Source of the DNA: UBA5951 sp012269555
GTDB taxonomy: Bacteria; Pseudomonadota; Alphaproteobacteria; Puniceispirillales; Puniceispirillaceae
NCBI GenBank assembly: GCA_038147755.1
Contig: JAYQTS010000014.1
Coordinates: forward strand, 205,466 to 269,465
Reading direction: 5' to 3'
DNA: 64,000 nucleotides
Position 1 is the stretch's first letter, and each line of letters starts with the position of its first letter. The position numbers and the translations under genes were made by a program. This document shows, one piece after another, positions 11,761 through 21,787 of this stretch. The notes under the pieces were generated by a model that saw nothing but the letters and a program-made list of their open reading frames with translations, did no database searches and had not been told where the DNA came from.

Positions 11761-13062
11761 TTATAATAAACTTGTCTTAGAAATAATTTCTGGTAAAGCA
11801 AAACATGCATTACCTGTTTGGTATAATTTAACACAGGCGGCACGAGCACTAGTTTCATCAAGTCCTTCAAACCTAACACGCCATAATGGTAAATCTCCAC
11901 GCATTACGAGACTTACCTCAGCAGGAATCATCGCTAAGATAGAAGCTGCAGAACGTCTTGCCTTAATAGCAGCTTTGTGAGCATTGATTTTTCTAGAAAA
12001 ACTACCTACTTGTATGGACCAATTATCATTCTCTAATGTACCCAAACTATGACTGGATTGAGAGGAAACAGAACGAATTATAATCTTTGGTTTTGAGATT
12101 GGTGGAACACTAGATGCAAGTATATCTGTTGTAGGAGTAATATGTTCATTTTCTGGTCTTGGTAACGGTACTGTTATTGGAGTAGATTCAAACTGAAACG
12201 GCTTGACCCTATCAAACTGGTTAGTTAACAGTTTAATCATATGTAAGTCACGGCTTTTACTTGTTTTACCACCGAATACAACACCTATAAGACGCACACC
12301 GTCACGTTCAGTAGAAGCAACAAGATTAAATCCAGATGCACCTATATAGCCTGTTTTTATTCCATCAGTGCCTTTAAACGCAGTCAATAAACGGTTATGA
12401 TTTTTGTATTTTTGCCCTTTATATAAGAAAAATTCATTGCTAAAATAATGGTAATACTCTGGAAAATCTTTTCGAATTGCTATGCCGAGTTTTGCCATAT
12501 CTCTCGCGGTGCTTTTCTGATGCCTATTAGGTAAACCGGATGCATTTTTAAATGTGGTGCGTGACATACCTAGTGCTTTTGCTTTTCGGGTCATACGCTT
12601 TGCAAATTCCCGCTCTGAGGCAGAGATTTTTTCCGCAACAGCTGTTGCCACATCATTAGCAGACTTAGTAACTAAGGAGAGGATTGCTTGTTCAACAGAG
12701 ATGGTCTCACCTGGTTCTATATAGAGCTTGGAAGGGCTTCTGCTCGCAGCGAGGTCTGAAATTACAATTTGAGACTTTAAAGTCAGGTTTTTACTCTGTA
12801 GTTCTTCAAAAATTATATATAACGTCATTATTTTTGCTAATGAGGCAGGGTAGAGTTGTTTGTCTGCATTTCTAGAGAACAGTACACGTCCCGATATTTC
12901 CTCCATTACAAGAGATGCATATTTTGGGTTAGCGTGTACATTAGATGAAGTTATAGCATTAATAGTTATTGCTACGCTAAAGCAAAAGCACCAAATATTA
13001 ATAACCCTAATTATGTATTTTTTTAAGGCCAAATTATATTTTGGTAAAAATTTGATGTACAT
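11761..13062 (-). CDS. D-alanyl-D-alanine carboxypeptidase with SPOR domain
   Basis: 433-residue penicillin-binding protein of the DacA/DacC (S11) family, trimming peptidoglycan pentapeptides in the periplasm. The catalytic motifs are visible: SLAK at 74-77, SAN at 134-136 and KTG at 236-238. A signal or anchor hydrophobic stretch lies at about 18-40, ending ...SNVHA. The last 85 residues (from WSIQVGSFSRK) form a SPOR domain that binds denuded glycan at the septum; this combination is common in alphaproteobacteria. The gene is convergent with dnaE2, 48 bases away. Confidence 0.9.
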   Translation of the reverse strand: MYIKFLPKYNLALKKYIIRVINIWCFCFSVAITINAITSSNVHANPKYASLVMEEISGRVLFSRNADKQLYPASLAKIMTLYIIFEELQSKNLTLKSQIVISDLAASRSPSKLYIEPGETISVEQAILSLVTKSANDVATAVAEKISASEREFAKRMTRKAKALGMSRTTFKNASGLPNRHQKSTARDMAKLGIAIRKDFPEYYHYFSNEFFLYKGQKYKNHNRLLTAFKGTDGIKTGYIGASGFNLVASTERDGVRLIGVVFGGKTSKSRDLHMIKLLTNQFDRVKPFQFESTPITVPLPRPENEHITPTTDILASSVPPISKPKIIIRSVSSQSSHSLGTLENDNWSIQVGSFSRKINAHKAAIKARRSAASILAMIPAEVSLVMRGDLPLWRVRFEGLDETSARAACVKLYQTGNACFALPEIISKTSLL

Positions 13063-13308
13063 AACAATAATATTCTTCTTGATAGCATAACATATAAATT
13101 ATTGAATTTATGAAATAAATTAATAATTTAATTGGAATTTTATAATTAAACAAAAAGCTAAAAACAGTGAATCACAATTAAAATTAGAAATCAACATTCC
13201 TATGTTGTATTCTTTTAGAGTAATGATAAATAAAAAAAAAATGTAAGCCCCTTTTCTTAAATAAAAAAATGCCAATATTTATTATTAGATTATGGAGAGT
13301 TTGAAATT

Positions 13309-13632
13309 ATGAGCGCAAACAAAGATAAGCCCGATGGCACAGATGGTGGATTGGCATTAGCTGAGCGCACACAAACAAAAAAACCTGCCTTATATCGTGT
13401 GATTATGCTCAATGATGATTACACACCCATGGAATTTGTCGTACTTATATTACAACGGTTTTTTGGTCATAACACACAGACAGCCCAGAAAATTATGTTA
13501 CATGTACACCAAAAAGGTGTTGGTGTCTGTGGAGTGTATACCTATGAGGTTGCTGAAACTAAAATAAATCAGGTTATGACATTCGCCAGACAAAACGAGC
13601 ATCCACTGCAATTGCAGATGGAAAAGGAGTGA
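13309..13632 (+). CDS. clpS: ATP-dependent Clp protease adaptor ClpS
   Basis: 107-residue adaptor that delivers N-degron substrates to ClpAP. It contains the family core YRVIMLNDDYTPMEFVV (Asn-Asp pair for N-end residue binding) and VHQKGVGVCGVYTYEVAETK. The N-terminal 25 residues are the flexible delivery tail. A GGAG ribosome site precedes the ATG. clpA follows after 4 bases. The 246 bases upstream are AT-rich and hold no gene that I can see. Confidence 0.95.
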   Translation: MSANKDKPDGTDGGLALAERTQTKKPALYRVIMLNDDYTPMEFVVLILQRFFGHNTQTAQKIMLHVHQKGVGVCGVYTYEVAETKINQVMTFARQNEHPLQLQMEKE

Positions 13633-13636
13633 AATA

Positions 13637-15916
13637 GTGCTATCGCAACAATTAGAAGAGACCCTGCGTCGTTCTCTCTCTATAGCAGGGGAACATCATC
13701 ATGAATTTGCAACTTTGGAGCATCTGTTACTTGCGATGCTTGAGGATAAGGATGCGCTAGATGTTATGCACGGTTGTAAATTAGATGTCTTAAGACTACG
13801 AGAAATGCTTGAGACATATATTGATGATGAAATGGACGAATTAGTTTCTGAAGCCGATGAAATTGAAGTTCAGCCTACCGCATCTTTTAGCCGAGTTGTG
13901 CAACGTGCAATTATCCATACCCAATCTTCTGGTCGTGGTTCTGCGACGGGAGCTAATGTTCTCATTGCTATGTATTCAGAACGGGAGTCACACGCAGTAT
14001 GGTTTTTAACTTCATTAGAGATGACAAGACTAGACGCTATCAGCTTTATTAGTCATGGTAATGGTTTATCCTTTGAGGGCGGAGAAACAGCTGATGAAGA
14101 TTTGGAAACAGCAGATAATAAAGCCGGCAAAGACGCATTATCGCAATATGCTGTTGATTTAATTGCTAAAGCTATCGAAGGAAATATAGACCCGCTTATA
14201 GGGAGAAGTGCAGAGGTAGATAGAACAATACAAATTCTTTGCAGAAGAACAAAAAATAATCCCTTGTATGTAGGTGACCCTGGTGTCGGTAAAACAGCAA
14301 TTGCAGAGGGACTTGCCCAGCGCATTGTTGATGGAACTGTCCCCGAAGTTCTCAAATCCGCAGTTATTTACTCACTTGACATGGGTTCATTACTCGCTGG
14401 CACACGATACCGTGGGGATTTTGAAGAGCGCTTGAAGGCAGTGATGAAACAAATAGAGCTAGATGATAAAGCTATACTGTTCATTGACGAAATACATACC
14501 ATAATTGGAGCAGGTGCGACCTCAGGGGGGGCAATGGATGCTTCTAATTTACTAAAACCCGCATTACAAAACGGAACCTTGCGTTGTATCGGGTCAACTA
14601 CATATAAAGAATATAGAAGCTACTTTGAAAAAGATCGTGCCTTGGCAAGGAGATTCCAAAAAATTGATATAAACGAACCTTCAGTTTCAGATACAATTAA
14701 AATTTTGTCTGGTTTAAAATCACGCTATGAAGCGCACCATGGAGTAAAATTTACCCAAGCAGCAATTAAGTCTGCCGTTGATCTATCTTCACGATATATC
14801 CACGACCGTAAACTTCCAGATAAAGCTATAGATGTAATAGATGAGGCGGCAGCCTCCCAAAATTTATTACCACCTTCAAAAAGGCGTCAACAAATTGGTC
14901 AAAAAGAAATTGAAACAACTATTGCTTCAATGGCAAGGATCCCATCTAAAAACGTAAGCAGAGATGATAAAGCTGTTTTAGCCTCCCTCGAGACTGACCT
15001 AAAGAGAATGGTTTACGGCCAAGATTCTGCTATATCGGCTTTAGCTTCTGCTATTAAACTTTCACGAGCAGGGCTGCGTGAAGTTGGTAAGCCAATTGGC
15101 AATTATTTATTTTCTGGTCCGACAGGTGTTGGTAAAACAGAGGTAGCTAGGCAATTATCAGAAACATTAGGTGTTAAGTTAATCCGTTTTGATATGTCAG
15201 AATACATGGAGCGACATACAGTATCAAGATTAATTGGAGCGCCCCCCGGATATGTAGGTTTTGATCAAGGAGGACTGTTAACGGATGCTATTGATCAAAC
15301 TCCTCATGCAGTTTTACTCTTAGATGAGATAGAAAAAGCGCATCCTGATTTATTCAACTTATTGTTACAGGTAATGGATCACGGTACGTTGACAGACTCA
15401 AACGGTAAAAAGGTTGATTTTAGGAATGTGATTCTAATTATGACAACTAATGCGGGAGCATCTGAGTTATCAAAACAAGCAATTGGGTTTGGAAGAGGAA
15501 ATAAAACGGATGCAGACTCAGAAGCCATTGAGAGAACATTTTCACCGGAATTTAGAAACCGTTTAGATGCAACGATTGCTTTCTCAGCACTTAATAATGA
15601 CACAATACGAATGGTTGTCGATAAATTTGTATTTCAACTGGAGGCTCAACTTGCCGAAAGACAAGTTGAGATACAGCTCGACGATGAGGCGCGTGATTGG
15701 CTTGCGGAGAGAGGATATGACAGCTCGTTTGGTGCTAGACCTCTCAGTAGGCTGATTCAAGAGCACATCAAAAAACCATTGGCTGATCACCTTTTATTCG
15801 GTGATTTGGTTGCTGGTGGTGAGGTGATAGTAAGCGTTAGAAAAAATAGACTCAAGCTCGAAACTAAACCAATCAGTGAATCTAAAACTGCTAAAAAGAA
15901 GACTGAAAAGGTATAA
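13637..15916 (+). CDS. clpA: ATP-dependent Clp protease ATP-binding subunit ClpA
   Basis: 759-residue Hsp100 unfoldase that feeds ClpP. The N-terminal repeat domain spans about 1-145. The first AAA+ module has Walker A GDPGVGKT at about 213-220 and Walker B ILFIDEIHT. The second module has GPTGVGKTE and VLLLDEIEKAHPD, ending in the D2-small region with RPLSRLIQ. No coiled-coil middle domain is present, which separates it from ClpB. It is an operon partner of clpS. The start is a GTG at 13637. Confidence 0.97.
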   Translation: MLSQQLEETLRRSLSIAGEHHHEFATLEHLLLAMLEDKDALDVMHGCKLDVLRLREMLETYIDDEMDELVSEADEIEVQPTASFSRVVQRAIIHTQSSGRGSATGANVLIAMYSERESHAVWFLTSLEMTRLDAISFISHGNGLSFEGGETADEDLETADNKAGKDALSQYAVDLIAKAIEGNIDPLIGRSAEVDRTIQILCRRTKNNPLYVGDPGVGKTAIAEGLAQRIVDGTVPEVLKSAVIYSLDMGSLLAGTRYRGDFEERLKAVMKQIELDDKAILFIDEIHTIIGAGATSGGAMDASNLLKPALQNGTLRCIGSTTYKEYRSYFEKDRALARRFQKIDINEPSVSDTIKILSGLKSRYEAHHGVKFTQAAIKSAVDLSSRYIHDRKLPDKAIDVIDEAAASQNLLPPSKRRQQIGQKEIETTIASMARIPSKNVSRDDKAVLASLETDLKRMVYGQDSAISALASAIKLSRAGLREVGKPIGNYLFSGPTGVGKTEVARQLSETLGVKLIRFDMSEYMERHTVSRLIGAPPGYVGFDQGGLLTDAIDQTPHAVLLLDEIEKAHPDLFNLLLQVMDHGTLTDSNGKKVDFRNVILIMTTNAGASELSKQAIGFGRGNKTDADSEAIERTFSPEFRNRLDATIAFSALNNDTIRMVVDKFVFQLEAQLAERQVEIQLDDEARDWLAERGYDSSFGARPLSRLIQEHIKKPLADHLLFGDLVAGGEVIVSVRKNRLKLETKPISESKTAKKKTEKV

Positions 15917-15928
15917 ATCTTTCTGAAT

Positions 15929-17080
15929 TCATTTATATGGAGAGGTTTTGTTAATATACATAGTCTCTTGATTATTTTGAATAATCTCTTGTCTGAGAAA
16001 TTTCATGACTGCGTCCCCAAATTGGGGATCATTAATTTTATGAGCTGAATACGTTTTTTCAGGTAAATAACCACGTGGAACTTTATGCAAACCCTGGGCT
16101 CCTGCTTCTACTCGCCTAATTCCATTTTTAATCGCAAAATCAATAGCTTGATAATAGCACGTTTCGAAGTGTAAAAATGGTATATTTCGAAGTCCACCCC
16201 AATTTCTGCCATATAATGCATCAGACCCAATGAAATTCAAAGCTCCGGCTATAGGCACATTGTTTTCATAACAGAGAATTAGTAAAACTTTATTTTTTAA
16301 GTTAATGGGCAAATGGTGAAAAAACAGGCGGTTTAAATAAGCTCCACCCCATTTTTTTTCAATTGTCGCAATATAACACTCATAGAAAATATCCCAATGT
16401 TTTGTTTTTATGTCATCCCCGGTAAGATGCACAAATTTTAAATTTGCTTTACTTATACTTTCCCTCTCTTTTCGAATATTTTTTCGCTTCCTAGATGTTA
16501 GTTTATCCAGAAAGTCATCAAAATTATTGTAATTCTGATTATGCCAGTGAAACTGTAATCCTTCACGTATCATCCAACCATTTTTTTTTGCAACTGTTAC
16601 ATCAGATGAATTGATAAAATTAAGGTGTGCAGATGATAAATTATTATTTTCAATAATTGACTTCATACTAAAAAGAAGGGCCTGTTTTGCTTTTATGTCG
16701 TCATCTAAAGATAGTAGGCGCGGCCCTGGTACAGGGGTAAATGGGACTGCTGCCAGAGATTTAGGATAATATTTCCCCCCCGCACGTTCATAAGCATTTG
16801 CCCAGCCGTGGTCAAAAATATATTCGCCATATGAGTGATATTTAAAGTAATGTGGCATAGCTGCGCGCAGTACTTTGTTTTCATCATATACACATAAATG
16901 AAAGATATCCCAACCTGTATCTATCCCTACGCACCTACTTTCTTCAAGCGCAGCCAGAAAACCATGTGAAACAAAAGGATGGCCAGAGGGGTTTAATCTA
17001 TCCCAATCTTTAGATGTAATATCATTGATAGAGGTCAGTGGTTTAAGCGAAAAAGAAAAATTTTCTAATGAATTATCCAT
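15929..17080 (-). CDS. GNAT-fold N-acyltransferase-like protein (COG3146/DUF482)
   Basis: 383-residue protein resembling the DUF482/COG3146 family of predicted acyltransferases related to FemAB/GNAT proteins. Recognisable stretches are HPFVSHGFLAALEESRCVG near residues 31-49, KRKNIRKERE in the middle, and GRNWG...FLHFETCYYQAIDFAI followed by EAGAQGLHKVPRGYLPEKTYSAH. The biochemical role of this family is not established to my knowledge. It is convergent with clpA (12-base gap), and ridA lies 52 bases upstream on the same strand. Confidence 0.85.
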   Translation of the reverse strand: MDNSLENFSFSLKPLTSINDITSKDWDRLNPSGHPFVSHGFLAALEESRCVGIDTGWDIFHLCVYDENKVLRAAMPHYFKYHSYGEYIFDHGWANAYERAGGKYYPKSLAAVPFTPVPGPRLLSLDDDIKAKQALLFSMKSIIENNNLSSAHLNFINSSDVTVAKKNGWMIREGLQFHWHNQNYNNFDDFLDKLTSRKRKNIRKERESISKANLKFVHLTGDDIKTKHWDIFYECYIATIEKKWGGAYLNRLFFHHLPINLKNKVLLILCYENNVPIAGALNFIGSDALYGRNWGGLRNIPFLHFETCYYQAIDFAIKNGIRRVEAGAQGLHKVPRGYLPEKTYSAHKINDPQFGDAVMKFLRQEIIQNNQETMYINKTSPYK

Positions 17081-17132
17081 AAATTTATTATATGTGAGTG
17101 CGATTTAGTGTAATTTCCTAAAATTGTTAAAG

Positions 17133-17600
17133 TTATGATTTGAGCTGAAATATAGCATCAATTTCTACCACTGCACCAAGGGGTAAGGAGCTTACCCCGA
17201 CAGCAAATCTAGTATGTCTGCCATTATCACCAAATAACGTCACCATTATTTCCGAAGCTGCATCAATTACTTTAGGTTGTCCGGTAAATTGAGCTGTCGA
17301 GGAAACAAATCCACCTAGTTTAATAACACGCTCGATGTTTTCTAGGTTATTACTTACGCTTGCTACTTGACGCAATATCGCAATTGCACATTGTCTTGCT
17401 TGCTCTTGTGCTTCCTCTACTGTCACAGAATTTCCAACCTGCCCTGTTAGATTAATTGCACCATCAACTAAAGGTAACTGTCCAGATACATAAACCATAT
17501 CGTTAACTACAAGAACAGGTACGTAGTTTCCAGCGGGCATGGCTGGCTTATCCAAATAAATGCCTAATTTTTCTAACTTAACTTGAATTTCAGAAGCCAT
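17133..17600 (-). CDS. RidA/YjgF family enamine/imine deaminase
   Basis: 155-residue protein of the RidA-like family (the longer YjgF subgroup found in alphaproteobacteria). Such proteins hydrolyse reactive enamines and imines released by PLP enzymes. Motifs are VLVVNDMVYVSGQLPLVDG, the QARQCAIAIL helix, and RFAVGVSSLPLGAVVEIDAIF near the C-terminus. A strong GGAG(A) ribosome site precedes the ATG. Precise substrate specificity cannot be read from the sequence. Confidence 0.9.
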   Translation of the reverse strand: MASEIQVKLEKLGIYLDKPAMPAGNYVPVLVVNDMVYVSGQLPLVDGAINLTGQVGNSVTVEEAQEQARQCAIAILRQVASVSNNLENIERVIKLGGFVSSTAQFTGQPKVIDAASEIMVTLFGDNGRHTRFAVGVSSLPLGAVVEIDAIFQLKS

Positions 17601-17676
17601 TTTTTTCTCCTCTAAACCTTCTTATGCCAAATAATATGTAATACCTCATTATGCCATGTGTTAAGTTTACTGTTAT

Positions 17677-17708
17677 ATTCACTATGCTTTTATTAGTGAA
17701 TAATTTTT
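17677..17708 (+). terminator. hairpin followed by T5, between ridA and nrdJ
   Basis: ATTCACTA, a 9-base loop and TAGTGAAT form a perfect 8-bp stem (17677-17701), followed on the plus strand by AA and five T. It lies 34 bases beyond the nrdJ stop, so it may act as its 3' hairpin. However, the T-run is on the opposite side for that direction, so polarity is ambiguous. Confidence 0.35.
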
Positions 17709-17734
17709 GAGTTTATGGCTAATTTAAGTCTAGA

Positions 17735-20700
17735 TCAGCTACAGCCTGTAGTAGAACCACAAGTATTACACTTTAAGCATGTACCATTACGGACAAGAGT
17801 AAAATTTTGGCATTCAGGACATGATTCGCCCTCATAACCTTGCATTCTAGCTTGTTTAACCATTTCTTGATTGTTTGCGACTGCACTAATATTACCAGTG
17901 TCTTGGGAAACACCTTGTGTTATAACGCCTGGTTCTGCCTCTGGTGCTGGCGCAATGAAGCTTGTCGCTATATTAGTTTCCTGACCAATAGCTCTCGAAG
18001 TTTGGTTTTGATTGGAATATACTTTTAATCCCTGTTTCCTGATAAATCCACGACTAGTAGCTCTATCTACAAGTTCAGATTGTGCCTCTCCACCTCCAAT
18101 TGTATCTGCATCTAAATCGTCTTTATTTACATGCCCAAGATCATGTCTATCAAGATAGGAGATTGCTAATTCTCGGAAGGTATAATCGAGAATAGATGAC
18201 GACATTTTTATTGCATCGTTTCCGGTGACAATACCTTGTGGCTCAAATCTTGTAAAAGTAAAAGCCTCTACAAACTCTTCTAGTGGCACACCATATTGAA
18301 GACCGATAGATACAGCTATGGCAAAATTATTCATTAAAGAGCGGAATGCTGCACCCTCTTTATGCATATCAATGAAAATCTCACCAAGACGACCATCCTG
18401 ATATTCTCCCGTTCTAATATACACTTTATGACCTCCAACAGATGCTTTTTGTGTATAGCCCTTGCGTCTATGGGGTAGCCTTTCACGATCTTGTAGATGT
18501 ATGACACGTTCCACAATCTTCTCTATAATTTGTGGTGTCGATTTTATTTGTGCCTCTTCCAAGTCTTCCTCATCAATAAGGGCTGAGGATAGAGGTTGGC
18601 TAAGCTTTGAGCCGTCTCGATATAGCGCATTTGCTTTCAAACCAAGCCGCCAAGATTGCATGTACGCATTTCCGCATTCTTCCACTGAGGCATTATTTGG
18701 CATATTAATAGTCTTTGATATTGCTCCTGATATAAAGGGTTGGGCTGCTGCCATCATCGTAATATGACTTTCAACAGATAAATAGCGTTTTCCTATTCTG
18801 CCGCATACATTGGCACAGTCAAAGATAGGTAAATGTTGTCTTTTTAAATGCGGAGCTCCTTCTAATGTCATAGCACCACAAATATGAATATTCGCTGCAT
18901 CTATTTCATCTTTACTAAAGCCAAGTTCCTCCAGCATATTAAATGAAAAGTCATTTAATTGGGCTTCGCTAAACCCAAGTGTCTCTCTACAGAAGTCATG
19001 GCCGAGCGCGTAATGATTGAATGCGAATTTTATATCAAAGGCATTTTCTAGACTTGCATCTAATTTTTTAAGTACTTCTTCGGTGAATCCCTTATCTTTT
19101 AGAGCAGAAATTGAAATAGCTTGACAGTCCTTTAAACTACCATGCCCTACGGCGTAACGAGTGATATCTTCGATTTGGTTTTCTTTATATCCAAGTTTTT
19201 TTAGTGCTTCAGGCACAACTCTATTTATGATTTTAAAATATCCACCACCAGCCAGTTTTTTAAACTTTACGATTGCAAAATCCGGCTCAATACCAGTTGT
19301 ATCACAATCCATCACAAGTCCAATTGTTCCTGTTGGAGCAATTACTGTCGCTTGTGCGTTTCGATATCCGTATTTTTTCCCAAGTCTAACAGCCTCTTCC
19401 CAAGCTTTTTCTGCGGCTGTCACAAGCGTTTTATCTGGGATATTTTTTATTGCTAGAGGAACTGGCAAAACACTTAATTCATGATAACCATCTGACTTAC
19501 CTAAGGCTGCATTCTTATGGTTTTCCATTACGCGCATCATTGATTTAGCATTCAATTTGTATTTAGGAAAAGCTCCAAGTTCGCTGGCAATTTCGGCTGA
19601 GGTTGCGTAAGACTTTCCTGTCATGATTGCTGATATTGCTCCACATATGGCGCGTGCCTCATCGCTATCATAAGAATAACCAGCTGCCATTAACATTCCA
19701 CCAATGTTCGCAAATCCTAATCCTAAGGTTCTATAATCATACGAGCCTTGTGCTATTTCCTTTGACGGAAATTGTGCCATGGTAACAGAAATTTCTAGTG
19801 TCAATGTCCATATTCTAGTTGCGTGCTCAAATGTTTCGATGTCGAACGTACCATCATCATGCCTAAATTGCATTAAATTCAAGGAAGCCAAATTACATGC
19901 TGTATCATCTAAAAACATATATTCTGAACATGGATTGGATGCATTAATTCTACCACCTTTCGGACAGGTATGCCATTCATTGATAGTAGTGTCATATTGA
20001 AGTCCTGGATCAGCGCAGGCCCACGCTGCATACGCTATCTTGTCCCATAGCTCTGTGGCGTCAACTTCTTTTGTTATTTTGCCGTCCACGCGACCGATTA
20101 AGGACCATTTACCTTTTTGCTCCACTGTATTTAAGAATGCGTTTGATACACGAACGGAATTATTCGAATTTTGTCCTGCTACCGTAAGATATGCCTCACT
20201 ATCCCAGTCTGTATCATATGTTTTGAATTCGATTTCTGTAAAACCCTGTTGAGCAAATTGTATTACCCGTTGAACATAATTTTCTGGGAGCATCGCTTTT
20301 CGTGCTTCTATAATTGCCTTTTTTAACTGGCTATTTTGTTTTGGGTTATATCGCTCTGTGTCTCCCAAGTTTGTTGCCTCAACACATGCTCTCATCACGT
20401 CACTCATGTGTTTGCTTGCAATTTTTGAGCCTGTAACTAGTGCAGCTACTTTTTGTTCCTCCACTACTTTCCAGTCTATATATTCCTCTATATCTGGGTG
20501 GTCTACATCAACGGTGACCATTTTTGCAGCACGTCTTGTTGTACCACCTGATTTTATTGCCCCAGCTGCTCTGTCACCAATTTTAAGAAAGCTCATAAGC
20601 CCAGAAGATTTACCACCTCCAGACAGATTTTCTCCATTACCTCGTAATTTTGAGAAGTTAGAACCCGTTCCAGAACCATATTTAAATAAGCGCGCTTCTC

Positions 20701-21358
20701 GAACCCATAAATCCATAATGCCGCCTTCATTTACCAAATCATCATCTACAGATTGGATAAAACATGCATGCGGTTGTGGGTGTTCGTATGAGGATTTAGA
20801 GCGCACCATTTTCCCTGTTTCAAAATCAACATAGTAGTGACCTTGGCTAGGGCCATCAATACCATATGCCCAATGCAATCCTGTATTAAACCATTGTGGT
20901 GAATTAGGTGCGGCCATTTGCCGAGCTAACATCACACTCATTTCTTCATAATAAATCTTAGCATCATTCTCGCTACTAAAATATCCTCCTTTCCAGCCCC
21001 AATATGTCCACGTTCCCGCTAGACGATGAAAAACCTGTTTTGCAGAGGTCTCTCCAATGTATCTTTCATCTTTAGGAAGAAGATTTAATGCCTCTATATC
21101 TGGTTTGGAGCGCCATAACCAAGATGGCATGCCATTCTCTTCAATTTTTTTGAGCCGTGCAGCTACGCCGGCTTTTCGGAAATATTTTTGGGAAATTATA
21201 TCTGTTGCTACCTGACTATATTGCTCCGGCACTTCAATATCCGCTGCTGAGAAAACTATTGTACCGTCCGGATTGCGAATTTCGCTACTTGCTGACCTAA
21301 ATGGAATATTATCGTAGATTTCTTCATTTTCTTTTGTCAGTAGCCGTTCAAAACGCAT
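17735..21358 (-). CDS. nrdJ: B12-dependent (class II) ribonucleoside-diphosphate reductase
   Basis: 1207-residue adenosylcobalamin-dependent reductase making deoxyribonucleotides. The active-site region NASNPCSEYMFLDDTACNLASLNL carries the conserved Asn-Cys-Glu triad. The large insertions and the Cys-rich tail CPECQNFTLV...CLKCNTCGSTTGCS match the long alphaproteobacterial NrdJ. The enzyme works without an oxygen-generated tyrosyl radical but needs B12, which fits the cobalamin cluster later in the window. I searched the 5' side for a B12-box GCCACTG and found none. Confidence 0.96.
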   Translation of the reverse strand: MRFERLLTKENEEIYDNIPFRSASSEIRNPDGTIVFSAADIEVPEQYSQVATDIISQKYFRKAGVAARLKKIEENGMPSWLWRSKPDIEALNLLPKDERYIGETSAKQVFHRLAGTWTYWGWKGGYFSSENDAKIYYEEMSVMLARQMAAPNSPQWFNTGLHWAYGIDGPSQGHYYVDFETGKMVRSKSSYEHPQPHACFIQSVDDDLVNEGGIMDLWVREARLFKYGSGTGSNFSKLRGNGENLSGGGKSSGLMSFLKIGDRAAGAIKSGGTTRRAAKMVTVDVDHPDIEEYIDWKVVEEQKVAALVTGSKIASKHMSDVMRACVEATNLGDTERYNPKQNSQLKKAIIEARKAMLPENYVQRVIQFAQQGFTEIEFKTYDTDWDSEAYLTVAGQNSNNSVRVSNAFLNTVEQKGKWSLIGRVDGKITKEVDATELWDKIAYAAWACADPGLQYDTTINEWHTCPKGGRINASNPCSEYMFLDDTACNLASLNLMQFRHDDGTFDIETFEHATRIWTLTLEISVTMAQFPSKEIAQGSYDYRTLGLGFANIGGMLMAAGYSYDSDEARAICGAISAIMTGKSYATSAEIASELGAFPKYKLNAKSMMRVMENHKNAALGKSDGYHELSVLPVPLAIKNIPDKTLVTAAEKAWEEAVRLGKKYGYRNAQATVIAPTGTIGLVMDCDTTGIEPDFAIVKFKKLAGGGYFKIINRVVPEALKKLGYKENQIEDITRYAVGHGSLKDCQAISISALKDKGFTEEVLKKLDASLENAFDIKFAFNHYALGHDFCRETLGFSEAQLNDFSFNMLEELGFSKDEIDAANIHICGAMTLEGAPHLKRQHLPIFDCANVCGRIGKRYLSVESHITMMAAAQPFISGAISKTINMPNNASVEECGNAYMQSWRLGLKANALYRDGSKLSQPLSSALIDEEDLEEAQIKSTPQIIEKIVERVIHLQDRERLPHRRKGYTQKASVGGHKVYIRTGEYQDGRLGEIFIDMHKEGAAFRSLMNNFAIAVSIGLQYGVPLEEFVEAFTFTRFEPQGIVTGNDAIKMSSSILDYTFRELAISYLDRHDLGHVNKDDLDADTIGGGEAQSELVDRATSRGFIRKQGLKVYSNQNQTSRAIGQETNIATSFIAPAPEAEPGVITQGVSQDTGNISAVANNQEMVKQARMQGYEGESCPECQNFTLVRNGTCLKCNTCGSTTGCS

Positions 21359-21787
21359 AATATTATATCCTTTTATTTAAATGATTCGCTAATGATTTTC
21401 TAGGCGAACCCCTGATTTTCCTAATAATCAAATTGATGTTTATTAACTACATATAGTAGACATGGCTTTCGAGGTTACCTGATGTAGTATTTTAGATCAA
21501 GTTAGACAACAAAAAAAAATTTACTATTTTGACTTTTTCTTCTTGATTTTTTCTAGGTAATTGAAATCATTGAGTTGATAATGGAAAAAAATTTTTTAAG
21601 TAAAAAAATATTTTGTTGTTTGGCTTAATTTAACAGACACTGCTCTTCATCTTTTTCTTATTATTACCACAATTTGAAACAAAATATTTATCTATCATTC
21701 TTTTTTTGGTAAAATGTTTATTGTGAAAGAGTTAAAAGTAAAGTTTGGAAAAACGACTTATATTTATCATTTTTTGGGAACACGCCT
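21359..21787. other. intergenic region between nrdJ and NDUFA12
   Basis: 429 AT-rich bases separating divergent genes. The interval holds CTAC-ATATA-GTAG at 21447-21459, a short inverted repeat about 90-100 bases upstream of nrdJ. It faintly resembles an NrdR box, but I cannot find the second copy that usually accompanies it. A 27-codon ORF at 21714-21797 ends YHFLGTRLCI and might be a displaced NDUFA12 N-terminus. No RNA gene or riboswitch was recognised. Confidence 0.4.

Noticed and set aside
21359..21787. Cobalamin riboswitch in front of nrdJ
   Set aside because: No GCCACTG-type B12 box or conserved core could be found on either strand.
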